Part shown: positions 1 through 7,867 of the stretch, piece by piece | Layout of the letters: each line of letters opens with the position of its first letter | Numbering within the stretch: position 1 is the stretch's first letter | DNA from: Akkermansia muciniphila | GTDB taxonomy: Bacteria > Verrucomicrobiota > Verrucomicrobiia > Limisphaerales > UBA1100 | DNA length: 34,816 nucleotides | Reading direction: 5' to 3' | NCBI GenBank assembly: GCA_945903605.1 | Contig: CAMDOH010000023.1 | Span: 1 to 34,816, forward strand | Made by a program: the position numbers and the translations under genes | The notes under the pieces: model-generated | What the model was told of the DNA's origin: nothing | The model's database searches: none | Seen by the model: only the letters and a program-made list of their open reading frames with translations

Positions 1-48
1 CTCGAAGCCGCCCTCAAACAGCGGCAAGTGGAACTGAAAAAGCCCTGA
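1..48 (+). CDS. C-terminal tail of an unidentified protein (5' truncated by window edge)
   Basis: Frame 1 reads 15 codons, LEAALKQRQVELKKP, to a TGA at 46-48. The tail is charged and looks helical. Only the last residues are in the window, so the family cannot be named. It sits 34 bases upstream of the DUF167 gene on the same strand and could be cotranscribed with it. Confidence 0.45.
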   Translation, partial: LEAALKQRQVELKKP

Positions 49-82
49 GCTTCTTGCTGTTTGCCGAATTCGAGGTGTTGAG

Positions 83-385
83 ATGGACACACTAGAACTA
101 CATTTGAGCGGAGTTGTGATGCGGGTGAAGGCTCAACCGAAGGCGCGACGCAACGGGATTGTCGGCGTGCATGCGGGGAATTTGAAGGTGCAAGTTTCGG
201 CGGCGCCCGAACACGGCAAAGCAACTGAGGCTGTTTTGGAGTTGATTGCTGAATCATTCAAGTTGAAGCGATCGCAGGTGACACTTCAGTCCGGTGCAAC
301 GACGCCACTGAAACGTATATTAATTACTGGAATATCACTGGCGGAGTTAACCAATCGGCTGAATGAGTGTTTAGCTTCGAAGTAA
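83..385 (+). CDS. DUF167 / YggU-family small protein
   Basis: 100-residue protein, the usual length for the DUF167 (YggU) family. The visible family pattern is the N-terminal strand with 'VKAQPKARRNGIVGVH', the central 'APEHGKATEAVLELIAESF' helix region and 'VTLQSGATTPLKRILITG' near the C-terminus, which matches the family's 'V.P.a..n.i.g', 'p..gkAN..l...la' and 'v.i..G..sr.K.v.i' blocks. The usual Asn of the KAN block is replaced by Thr (KAT). The family has solved structures but no established biochemical role, so none is assigned. ATG at 83 follows 'cgaggtgttgag', a weak ribosome-binding site. It lies upstream of the peptidase/hydroxyproline genes but is not obviously linked to them. Confidence 0.85.
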   Translation: MDTLELHLSGVVMRVKAQPKARRNGIVGVHAGNLKVQVSAAPEHGKATEAVLELIAESFKLKRSQVTLQSGATTPLKRILITGISLAELTNRLNECLASK

Positions 386-475
386 GCTTCCAGATTTAGT
401 CCAGCAGCAGCTAATCTTTGTTGATCTGTGTCGGCGCACTTGACCTCGTTGACTGATTCCTTTGGAATCTCTTCC

Positions 476-2041
476 ATGTGGACACGGTTTCTCGTTCCTG
501 TTGTGGTGTTGATTGCCTGCAGCTCGGTATTGTCGGCTGCGACGGGGCATCAAACAAATTCGATTGAGGGCTGGACGGTGCTGGTCAGCACGCGTTTGTT
601 AAGCGAGGAAAAATTGGCGACGGCCAAGGCGATGGAATTATTACGTGCGCAGTTGCAGGAAATTGTCCGAGTTGTGCCGGCTCCGGCGGTGACGAAATTG
701 CGCGAGGTGACTTTGTGGTTTTCAACGGAGTATCCCGGGATTCAGCCGCGAGCAGAATATCATCCTGGCGCGGCCTGGCTGCGAGAACACGGTCGTGATC
801 CCATGATGGTCAAGGGAGTGGAATTTACGAATGTGCGCATCTTCGAATCGGAGACGAAACGAATGCCGAACTTTGCGCTGCACGAGCTGGCGCACGCTTT
901 TCACGACCGCGTGCTCGCCGCTGGTTTTGGCAATGCGGAGATCAAGGCGGCGTACGAGAAGGCAAAATCAAGCGGTACGTATGACAGGGTGAAGCGGCGC
1001 GACGGGAAGGGAAATGAAAGGGTCGACCGTGCTTATGCGCTTGCCAATCCGATGGAATACTTCGCCGAAACAACCGAGGCGTTTTTCAGTCGGAATGATT
1101 TTTATCCGTTCACCAATGAGGAACTCAACAAGCACGATGCGGAGATGTTCAAGCTCTTGGGGCGGCTTTGGAATTCTGTGCCATCAACGGCGAAGCTATC
1201 GCAGATTGGCGCGCCACCTGCCGCACTGAAGGTGCCAATCTTTTACAAGAAGCATCTGGATGCCGAGGGTTTTCCAATCGTCGCTTCGGAGAAGGTGAAT
1301 GATTTCGCGCTTCGTGAAGCGGCTTTTCTCATCAATCTGATGTTGGCCAAGCGACCCGATGTGCGCGCAGCAATGATCAAGAGCGGTTCGCGATTGTGCA
1401 TCATCGCGCATAATGAATTCACCACCGAACTGCCTGGATGGGATCACATGAAGCCAAAGGATTTTTGGGACGCTCGCGCCCGAGGAATGGGAGGTTCACA
1501 ACGGGATCCTCTTTGTTCGTGCGGTGAAGAAAACCTGCTGGGATTTCCCGGTGACCCCTACGCGACGGAGAACATTTTTATCCACGAATTTGCGCACAAC
1601 ATCCATTTGCGCGGCATGGTGAATGTGGATGCCACGTTCGACAAACGCGTGAAGGCCGCTTTTGACGCGGCAATGAAGGCTGGGCTTTGGAAAGGAAAAT
1701 ATGCGTCGGTGAATCATCATGAGTATTTTGCCGAGGGGGTCCAGTCGTGGTTCGACAATAACCGGGAGAACGATCACGACCACAATCATGTCAACACTCG
1801 TGCCGAGTTGCTGGAATACGATGCGGCGCTCGCGGGGCTTTGTCGTGAAGTGTTTGGTGACACGGTTTTGAAATACACGAAGCCCGCAACGCGACTGCAC
1901 GATCATCTCGCCGGCTACGACCCGACCAAGGCGCCGAGTTTTGTTTGGCCTGAGCGTCTGAGAACTGTGCAGAAAGAAATCCGTCAGCAAGCGTTGGATA
2001 GGAATAAGGCAGCTGAGAAGAGCAAGCCGATCCCCCAATAG
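476..2041 (+). CDS. Exported protein with two tandem HExxH metallopeptidase-like lobes
   Basis: The ATG at 476 is chosen because it begins a clean export signal (MWTRFLVPVVVLIACSSVLSA); an in-frame ATG at 428 would add 16 non-signal residues. The signal contains a lipobox-like LIAC (Cys15), so it may be a lipoprotein; cleavage after SAA is the alternative. The 521-residue product has two zinc-peptidase motifs, HELAH (H136, E137, H140) and HEFAH (H370, E371, H374), each followed by an EYFAE block (E194-E198 and E416-E420) that would supply the third zinc ligand. The HExxH-to-EYFAE spacing of 45-60 residues resembles the anthrax lethal factor-like (ATLF) gluzincins, an inference from memory. 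The lobes look like a duplicated domain, roughly residues 25-245 and 246-500. It precedes the hydroxyproline genes by 39 bases on the same strand, suggesting a role in peptide breakdown. Substrate unknown. Confidence 0.8.
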   Translation: MWTRFLVPVVVLIACSSVLSAATGHQTNSIEGWTVLVSTRLLSEEKLATAKAMELLRAQLQEIVRVVPAPAVTKLREVTLWFSTEYPGIQPRAEYHPGAAWLREHGRDPMMVKGVEFTNVRIFESETKRMPNFALHELAHAFHDRVLAAGFGNAEIKAAYEKAKSSGTYDRVKRRDGKGNERVDRAYALANPMEYFAETTEAFFSRNDFYPFTNEELNKHDAEMFKLLGRLWNSVPSTAKLSQIGAPPAALKVPIFYKKHLDAEGFPIVASEKVNDFALREAAFLINLMLAKRPDVRAAMIKSGSRLCIIAHNEFTTELPGWDHMKPKDFWDARARGMGGSQRDPLCSCGEENLLGFPGDPYATENIFIHEFAHNIHLRGMVNVDATFDKRVKAAFDAAMKAGLWKGKYASVNHHEYFAEGVQSWFDNNRENDHDHNHVNTRAELLEYDAALAGLCREVFGDTVLKYTKPATRLHDHLAGYDPTKAPSFVWPERLRTVQKEIRQQALDRNKAAEKSKPIPQ

Positions 2042-2080
2042 TCAGAAGCCAGCAAACGAAAATTCGACCCAACAATAAAC

Positions 2081-3004
2081 ATGGCCAAACCTCATTGGAA
2101 CGGAGTCTTCCCCGCCATCTCAACGCAGATGCAAAGGGACGGAACGATCGATCTCGCCGCCACCGCTCGCCATGCCGAAGTACTGATCGATTCGGGCGTG
2201 AATGGAATCGTGTTCCTCGGTTCGCTCGGCGAAAATCAACCGATGAGTGGCGCGGAAAAACGGCTCGTCATTGAAGCGATGGTGAAGGCGGTGAATGGCC
2301 GCGTGTCTGTTCTCAGCGGAGTCGCCGAGACGAGCACAGCCGAGGCCATTCGCTACGTGCGCGATGTTGAGAAGTTGGGTGTCGATGGCGTGATGCTGCT
2401 GCCGGGAATGCTTTATAAAGGCGCGCCGGAAGAGACGACGACATTTTTCAGGACGGTCGCGAAAGGGAGCGGCCTGCCGATCATGGTTTACAATAATCCG
2501 ATCAGTTACGCGAATGACATGACGCCGGAAATGTTTGCGCGTATCGCCGATGAAAAACGGTTTATTGCGATCAAAGAAAGTTCAGGTGATCCGCGCCGCA
2601 TCACCGAGTTGCGCAATGTCGTCGGCGATCGATACGCAATCTTTACGGGCGTGGACGATCTCGTGTTGGAGTCGGGCATTCTGGGGATCGACGGCTGGGT
2701 GGCTGGCACGGGCATTGCGTTTCCACGGGAGAATCAGCGGTTATGGGATTTGATGTGCGCCGGGAAATGGGATGAAGCGCGCGCGCTGTATCGCTGGTTT
2801 CAGCCGTTGCTGAAACTCGACACGCATGTCCGCTTCGTCCAATACATCAAGCTCGCGGTGCAGGAGTGCGGGCTGGGCAAAGAATGGGTGCGTCCGCCAC
2901 GCCTTGTGCTCAAGGGAGAAGAACGCAAACAAGTGCTCAAGATTATCCGCGATGGGATTGCCTCGCGGCCCCAGTTGCCGCGTCGAAAGCAATCAGCCAA
3001 CTGA
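2081..3004 (+). CDS. DapA-family aldolase/dehydratase, probably pyrroline-4-hydroxy-2-carboxylate deaminase
   Basis: 307 residues, normal for the DHDPS/NAL (class I aldolase TIM barrel) family. Visible family marks are the GSLGEN substrate loop (residues 47-52), the catalytic tyrosine in VYNNP (Y137) and the Schiff-base lysine in AIKESSGDP (K165). Family members do many different reactions, so sequence alone does not fix the substrate. Context does: the same strand carries a two-cysteine hydroxyproline epimerase and a DadA-like oxidase within 4 kb. In known hydroxyproline pathways (lhp/hyp) a DapA-family enzyme deaminates delta-1-pyrroline-4-hydroxy-2-carboxylate to alpha-ketoglutarate semialdehyde. 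A true lysine-pathway DapA is less likely in this setting. ATG at 2081 has no clear ribosome-binding site. Confidence 0.85.
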   Translation: MAKPHWNGVFPAISTQMQRDGTIDLAATARHAEVLIDSGVNGIVFLGSLGENQPMSGAEKRLVIEAMVKAVNGRVSVLSGVAETSTAEAIRYVRDVEKLGVDGVMLLPGMLYKGAPEETTTFFRTVAKGSGLPIMVYNNPISYANDMTPEMFARIADEKRFIAIKESSGDPRRITELRNVVGDRYAIFTGVDDLVLESGILGIDGWVAGTGIAFPRENQRLWDLMCAGKWDEARALYRWFQPLLKLDTHVRFVQYIKLAVQECGLGKEWVRPPRLVLKGEERKQVLKIIRDGIASRPQLPRRKQSAN

Positions 3005-3012
3005 GTGCGATT

Positions 3013-4770
3013 ATGTGGCGTGCGTTCTTGATTGGAATTGTGATCTCGATGGGAATCTTCAACGCAGTGAATGCGCAGAACGCCAACACAAAGCTGGAAG
3101 TGTTTTTCAAAGCCCATCTCGACGAGACTTTTCAAATTCGCCCGCTGGAGGCGACTCTGACGGGCGATCATCGTTTCGACCATCTGCTCGACGATATTTC
3201 TGCGAAGTCACGAACGGGCTGGCAGTCGCTAGCTCGTCGACAATTGGCTGCGCTTCCGAAGGCCGTGAAATATGCCGACCTGTCGCGCGACGGCCAGATC
3301 GACTACGAGATTTTGCGTGATGATTTGATCCGCAGTATTTGGCTGGGCGAAAACACGCGGCCGTTTGAGGAGGATCCGCGCATTTACGGCGGCTACATCA
3401 GCGACAGCGTGTTTTCACTGCTGACGCAATCCACATTGCCAAAAGAAACCAATGTGTCCAACGCGATTGCGCGCATGAAAGAAATTCCTCGCATCGTGGC
3501 GGTGGCTAAACAGACGTTGCGCAATCCGCCGCGCCAATTATTGGAAACAGCCATCCGACAAAATCGAGGCGCGATCGGTTATTACGAAAAGGGACTGTTT
3601 GAACAGGCAACTGACACGCCTCAACTCGACTCGGTCAAAGTCGCGGCTGAATCTGTGGTGGTGGCATTGAAGCAGTATCAACAGTTTCTTGAGGGCGAAT
3701 TACTGGCCAAGGCGAAGGGTGAATGGCGGCTCGGTAAAGCGAAGTTTTCGCGAAAGCTCGAGTTGGTGTTGGATGCGGGCTTCACAGCCGATCAGGTGCT
3801 GGCCGATGCGGAGGCGGAATTCGCCCGCGTGCAGCGAGACTTGTATGTCATCGCGCGTCAACTTTGGAGCCGACACTTTCCGAAAATGCCGTTGCCGACG
3901 GATGATGCGGAAGGACGTCGAGCAACTATCGCGCGAGTGATCGCGTCTGTCGGCAAAGAGCATGGTGAACCTGATGCGCTGCTGGCCGATGCGCGCGCAA
4001 CGGTGGGAAGGATCAAACAATTTATCCGAGAGAACGATATCCTCCGGCTTCCAGAGCCAGATCGATGCAAGATTCTCGAGATGCCGGAGTTTCGGCGTGG
4101 CAACTCGCTCGCATACCTCGAGTCCGCATTGCCGCTGGATCCGGCTGGCCCGAGCACTTATGCCATCAGCCCGCCGCCGTCGGATTGGCCCGCGTCGCGT
4201 GTGCTCAGTTTTCTCGAGGAATACAATTCCCACCTGCTGCAGGTGCTGACGATTCACGAGGCGTATCCCGGCCATTATGTGCAACTCGAATATTCAAATC
4301 GTAACCCGTCACTCATTCGCCGAGTGATGCAGTCGGGTGTTTTCATCGAAGGTTGGGCGGTTTACACGGAGCAGATGATGCTCGATCAAGGATTTGGCGT
4401 CGGCGATCCGGCGCTGCGATTGAATCAGTTGAAATTTTATCTGCGCACCGTGGTCAACGCCATTCTTGATCACAAGATGCACTGCACTGCGATGACGGAC
4501 GACGAAGCGTTGCGTCTTTTGATGGAGGGCGGTTTTCAATCCGAGGGCGAGGCGAAGCTCAAAATCATCCGTGCAAAACAGAGTTCGGTACAACTCAGCA
4601 CGTACTTTGTCGGGCGTATGGCACACTATCGTTTGAGACAGCAAATTCAGCGCGAGCAGGGCGACCGATTTCATCTCGGCCGTTATCACGAAGCCGTGCT
4701 GGATCACGGATCTGTGCCGGTGAAGTTTCTGCCGGAGTTAGTGCGCCGCCGACTCACTCAACCGCGATGA
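3013..4770 (+). CDS. Exported DUF885-family metallopeptidase-like protein
   Basis: Start ATG at 3013 gives a signal peptide (MWRAFLIGIVISMGIFNAVNA) and falls 8 bases after the DapA-family stop; the frame remains open upstream, overlapping the DapA-family gene, but that part is out-of-frame shadow. The 585-residue mature-size protein carries the DUF885 zinc motif HEAYPGH (H415, E416, H421) followed by Q424 and the second block EGWAVYTE (E446 onward), both hallmarks of this family of predicted periplasmic or lipoprotein peptidases. It is inserted between the DapA-like gene and the hydroxyproline epimerase, so a role in releasing hydroxyproline or Hyp-containing dipeptides is reasonable but is inference from position. 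Length is usual for the family. No active-site residue appears to be missing. Confidence 0.85.
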   Translation: MWRAFLIGIVISMGIFNAVNAQNANTKLEVFFKAHLDETFQIRPLEATLTGDHRFDHLLDDISAKSRTGWQSLARRQLAALPKAVKYADLSRDGQIDYEILRDDLIRSIWLGENTRPFEEDPRIYGGYISDSVFSLLTQSTLPKETNVSNAIARMKEIPRIVAVAKQTLRNPPRQLLETAIRQNRGAIGYYEKGLFEQATDTPQLDSVKVAAESVVVALKQYQQFLEGELLAKAKGEWRLGKAKFSRKLELVLDAGFTADQVLADAEAEFARVQRDLYVIARQLWSRHFPKMPLPTDDAEGRRATIARVIASVGKEHGEPDALLADARATVGRIKQFIRENDILRLPEPDRCKILEMPEFRRGNSLAYLESALPLDPAGPSTYAISPPPSDWPASRVLSFLEEYNSHLLQVLTIHEAYPGHYVQLEYSNRNPSLIRRVMQSGVFIEGWAVYTEQMMLDQGFGVGDPALRLNQLKFYLRTVVNAILDHKMHCTAMTDDEALRLLMEGGFQSEGEAKLKIIRAKQSSVQLSTYFVGRMAHYRLRQQIQREQGDRFHLGRYHEAVLDHGSVPVKFLPELVRRRLTQPR

Positions 4771-4800
4771 AGCAAAACGAGATTCAACCTGGCTGGTAGC

Positions 4801-5730
4801 ATGACTCGAATTCAGATTATCGATTCCCACACGGGTGGTGAGCCGACGCGCACCGTTGTTGGCGGTGGCCCGGATCTCGGCAGCGGCAGCTTGGCGGGCA
4901 GGCTGGAAGTTTTCCGTGAGAAGCATGACGCGTTTCGTCGTGCGGTGGTGACTGAGCCGCGCGGTTCCGATGTGCTCGTGGGCGCGCTGCTCGTTGAACC
5001 GGTGGACAAATCCTGCGTCACAGGGGTCATCTATTTTGACAACGTCACCTATCTTGGAATGTGCGGACACGGAACCATCGGCGTGGTGTCGACGCTCTCG
5101 TACATGGGGAGGATTCAACCGGGCGAACATCGCATCGAAACACCGGTGGGAATTGTCACAGTCGTTCTGCACAAAGACGGCTCGGTATCGGTCACCAACA
5201 TCCCCGCTGTTCGCAAGGCGAAAGGTGTGAACATCCACTGCCCGGGCATCGGCAATATTTCTGGCGATGTGGCTTGGGGCGGAAACTGGTTTTACATTGT
5301 CGATCAACACGGCCTGCAACTTGAACTGGGCAATATCGATCAGCTTACGAGTTTCACCTGGAGTCTTCGACAGGCCGTGAATAAGCAGGGATTTCCGGAG
5401 GTGGATCACATTGTTTTGTTGGCGCCATCAAATGTGAAAGAGGTGCATGCGCGCAATTATGTTCTTTGTCCCGGCAAAGCCTACGACCGTTCGCCTTGCG
5501 GCACGGGCACAAGCGCGCACCTCGCCTGCCTCGCAGCAGACGGTTTGCTTGCCGAGGGCGCCGAGTTGGTTGTGGAGAGTATTGTGGGCAGCCGATTCAC
5601 GGGTAGCTTTCGTTGGGCTGATCGCACGGCAGGCAAAGTTATTCCAACAATCACAGGCACTGCATTTGTGATGGGTGAAGGGACGTTGTTGATTGATGCT
5701 CACGACCCATTTCGATGGGGCATTGTGTGA
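4801..5730 (+). CDS. Proline racemase family, probable 4-hydroxyproline 2-epimerase
   Basis: 309 residues with the family's start block (IDSHTGGEPTRTV, residues 7-19), the first catalytic cysteine in MCGHGTIG (C88) and the second in DRSPCGTGTSA (C233, with D229 before it). Both cysteines being present argues for an epimerase/racemase and against trans-3-hydroxyproline dehydratase, where one is replaced. Such enzymes interconvert trans-4-hydroxy-L-proline and cis-4-hydroxy-D-proline without a cofactor. The DadA-like oxidase follows after 2 bases and a DapA-like gene lies upstream, which favours hydroxyproline over proline as the substrate. Cytoplasmic: no signal is visible. Proline racemase remains the main alternative. 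Confidence 0.88.
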   Translation: MTRIQIIDSHTGGEPTRTVVGGGPDLGSGSLAGRLEVFREKHDAFRRAVVTEPRGSDVLVGALLVEPVDKSCVTGVIYFDNVTYLGMCGHGTIGVVSTLSYMGRIQPGEHRIETPVGIVTVVLHKDGSVSVTNIPAVRKAKGVNIHCPGIGNISGDVAWGGNWFYIVDQHGLQLELGNIDQLTSFTWSLRQAVNKQGFPEVDHIVLLAPSNVKEVHARNYVLCPGKAYDRSPCGTGTSAHLACLAADGLLAEGAELVVESIVGSRFTGSFRWADRTAGKVIPTITGTAFVMGEGTLLIDAHDPFRWGIV

Positions 5731-5732
5731 AG

Positions 5733-6986
5733 ATGGTTAGGCGCGTCGTCATTGTCGGGGGCGGTGTGATTGGTCTTTGCACCGCATATTACTCTGCGAT
5801 GTGCGGCCATCGCGTGACTTTGATTGATCGGAATCCTCAACAGCGCGATGGCTGTTCATTCGGCAACAACGGCATGATTGTCCCCAGTCATTTCGTTCCG
5901 CTGGCGGCGCCGGGAATGGTCGCGCTCGGGTTGAAATGGATGTGGAATCCGGAGTCACCCTTCTACATCAAGCCTCGACTGAATTGGGAATTATTGGATT
6001 GGGGATTCAAATTCTGGAGCGCGGCAAATGCGAGTCACGTCTGTCGATCTGCGCCGTTATTACGGGACTTGCAAATGGCCAGTCGCGGATGTTTTGAAGA
6101 CCTCTCCGCTTTACCGGATTTAGATTTCGGCTTGTCGCAACGCGGTCTGCTCATGCTTTGTAAAACGCAGCACGGACTCGATGACGAAGCGCGAATGGCC
6201 GGGATTGCAAATGGATTGGGAATTCCCGCCGAGGTGCTCGACTCGAAAGAAGTGGTGGTGCGCGAACCCAATGTGCGCATGGACATCGCCGGTGCAGTTT
6301 TTTATCCGAAAGACTGTCATCTCTCGCCGAGTCGACTGATGGATGGATTGCTGGCTCAGTGCGAAGCGATGGGCGTACAGTTCCGTTGGCAGACAGATGT
6401 GACCGGTTTCAAATTTGAGGCGAACCGAATTGCTGCCGCGACAACTTCAAACGACGAAATAGCCGGCGATGAATTTATGCTGTGCGGCGGTGTGTGGTCG
6501 TCGCTCATCACGCGCTCTCTCGATTTGAATCTGCCGATGCAGGCGGGCAGGGGATATAGCCTGACATTACCCAAACCGCGTCAGTTGCCGAAAATCTGTT
6601 CCATCTTCACAGAGGCACGAGTGGCCGTGACTCCGATAGGTGAAGCGTTGCGATTTGGTGGCACTATGGAGTTGGTTGGATTGAACGAGGGCGTAAATCC
6701 AGCGCGAGTTCGTGGCATCATCAAGTCAGTTCCCAATTACTATCCAGAATTTGTTCCGGATGATTTTAACGGCATCGAGTCTTGGAGTGGATTGCGGCCT
6801 TGTTCACCCGATGGTTTGCCGTACATCGGACGCACAGCGAGATTTTCAAATCTATCAATTGCCACTGGCCACGCGATGATGGGGCTGAGTTTGGCGCCGA
6901 TTACCGGTAAGTTGATGGCGGAATTATTGTGCGACAAGAAGCCGTCAATTGATTTGAACCAACTTTCTCCGGATCGCTATGCGTGA
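5733..6986 (+). CDS. DadA-like FAD-dependent D-amino-acid oxidoreductase (probable D-hydroxyproline dehydrogenase)
   Basis: The ATG at 5733 is preferred because it places the FAD-binding Rossmann motif (VVIVGGGVIGLCTAYYSA, GxGxxG) four residues from the N-terminus and starts 2 bases after the epimerase stop; an ATG at 5715 would add six residues. The product is 417 residues, typical for the DAO/DadA family. The C-terminal block 'WSGLRPCSPDGLPYIGR' and 'ATGHAMMGLSLAPITGK' is the second FAD-contact region of this family. The expected reaction is oxidation of cis-4-hydroxy-D-proline to pyrroline-4-hydroxy-2-carboxylate, passing electrons through FAD to the respiratory chain. The assignment to hydroxyproline is by context; other D-amino acids or sarcosine-like substrates are possible. 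Confidence 0.85.
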   Translation: MVRRVVIVGGGVIGLCTAYYSAMCGHRVTLIDRNPQQRDGCSFGNNGMIVPSHFVPLAAPGMVALGLKWMWNPESPFYIKPRLNWELLDWGFKFWSAANASHVCRSAPLLRDLQMASRGCFEDLSALPDLDFGLSQRGLLMLCKTQHGLDDEARMAGIANGLGIPAEVLDSKEVVVREPNVRMDIAGAVFYPKDCHLSPSRLMDGLLAQCEAMGVQFRWQTDVTGFKFEANRIAAATTSNDEIAGDEFMLCGGVWSSLITRSLDLNLPMQAGRGYSLTLPKPRQLPKICSIFTEARVAVTPIGEALRFGGTMELVGLNEGVNPARVRGIIKSVPNYYPEFVPDDFNGIESWSGLRPCSPDGLPYIGRTARFSNLSIATGHAMMGLSLAPITGKLMAELLCDKKPSIDLNQLSPDRYA

Positions 6987-6996
6987 CCTATTTTTT
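6971..6996 (+). terminator. Weak terminator-like hairpin after the hydroxyproline genes
   Basis: Bases 6971-6988 can form an imperfect stem (GG...CGC / GCG...CC with an internal loop) overlapping the TGA of the oxidase, followed by a run of six T at 6991-6996. The stem is short, so this is only a tentative end point for the upstream operon. Confidence 0.25.
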
Positions 6997-7145
6997 GTGA
7001 GGGGAAATGTCTGCACTGTTAATTTACGGCGACCTTGCAATGGATATTCTTTCAGGCATTATTCTTCGCCGTTGCGCTTTATGATTGCGAATGGGTCGTT
7101 CAGATTGGCGAATGGTTGCGGTAGCAGAACTGATGGTTTCCCCAG

Positions 7146-7165
7146 TTTGTGAAAATAATCACAAA
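7146..7165 (+). promoter_or_regulatory. CRP/FNR-family-like operator upstream of the alternative complex III operon
   Basis: TTTGTGA (7146-7152), six bases, TCACAAA (7159-7165) is a perfect 7-bp inverted repeat with the core TGTGA-N6-TCACA, the classic layout of Crp-type sites. It lies in the only sizeable intergenic gap of the first 18 kb, five bases upstream of a -35-like hexamer and about 50 bases before actA. The palindrome is directly visible; which regulator binds, and whether it activates or represses, is inference. Confidence 0.55.
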
Positions 7166-7170
7166 TTCGC

Positions 7171-7198
7171 TTGCACTGTTCCGGCTCGACGCTAAATT
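7171..7198 (+). promoter_or_regulatory. Candidate promoter for the act operon
   Basis: TTGCAC at 7171-7176 and TAAATT at 7193-7198 with a 16-base spacer resemble sigma-70 type -35 and -10 boxes (3/6 and 4/6 matches). A transcript starting near 7205 would have a very short leader before the actA ATG at 7217. The rest of the 6987-7216 gap shows no gene. Confidence 0.35.
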
Positions 7199-7216
7199 CG
7201 CGCGGCAATTGCGCTG

Positions 7217-7867
7217 ATGTCTGCGATTTTTCCAAAATGGACCAACCGTCTACCATTGATTGTATTGGTGGGCGGCGTGTTATTTGGTGGGGCGGCTGTG
7301 TCCGGGCTGTCGTACTATTTTACTCCGAAGTACACCCGTGTTGGCTACCAACCCATCCAGCCGGTTTCATTTTCACACTCGGTGCATGCCGGCCAATTGG
7401 GTATGGATTGTCGCTATTGCCACAACGGAGTTGAGAAGTCGTGGTATTCAAATGTGCCTGCCGCATCGACCTGCATGAATTGCCATTCGCAGGTGCTCAA
7501 GGACGATTCGCGACTGGAGTTGGTGCGCCAAAGTTTCACGAACAACACGCCTGTGCCGTGGGTGCAGATTCACAAGACTCCAGACTACGTCTATTTCAAC
7601 CATGCTGTGCATGTGAATCGCGGTGTCAGTTGCGTTCATTGCCATGGGCCGGTCAACAAGATGGACGAGGTGAAACACACCAAGACATTGAGCATGACAT
7701 TCTGTCTAGATTGCCATCGGGATCCGGCTGCGAAAATTCGACCAGCAAGTGAAGTTTTCAATTTGGATTGGCAGGCGCCGCCGGGATTTGCCGATCGTGA
7801 TGGGCAGAAAAATGTCCACGACTGGCGTGTTCGCGCCTCAGACAATTGCTCGGCTTGCCATCGATGA
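7217..7867 (+). CDS. actA: Alternative complex III subunit ActA, pentaheme cytochrome c
   Basis: 216 residues with an N-terminal membrane anchor (about residues 11-33) and five CxxCH heme c sites: CRYCH 65-69, CMNCH 86-90, CVHCH 139-143, CLDCH 163-167 and CSACH 211-215. Pentaheme ActA is the membrane-anchored, periplasmic electron-transfer subunit of alternative complex III, which oxidises quinol and reduces cytochrome c or a downstream oxidase. It is first in an act gene set and its stop overlaps the actB ATG (ATGA), implying translational coupling. The start at 7217 gives the expected anchor. Family members are usually similar in length. Confidence 0.95.
   Translation: MSAIFPKWTNRLPLIVLVGGVLFGGAAVSGLSYYFTPKYTRVGYQPIQPVSFSHSVHAGQLGMDCRYCHNGVEKSWYSNVPAASTCMNCHSQVLKDDSRLELVRQSFTNNTPVPWVQIHKTPDYVYFNHAVHVNRGVSCVHCHGPVNKMDEVKHTKTLSMTFCLDCHRDPAAKIRPASEVFNLDWQAPPGFADRDGQKNVHDWRVRASDNCSACHR

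Noticed and set aside
7059-7256. A 65-codon minus-strand open frame covering the gap before actA
   Set aside because: It overlaps the actA start and the operator/promoter-like elements, and has no family signature; a small real gene cannot be fully excluded but is not supported.
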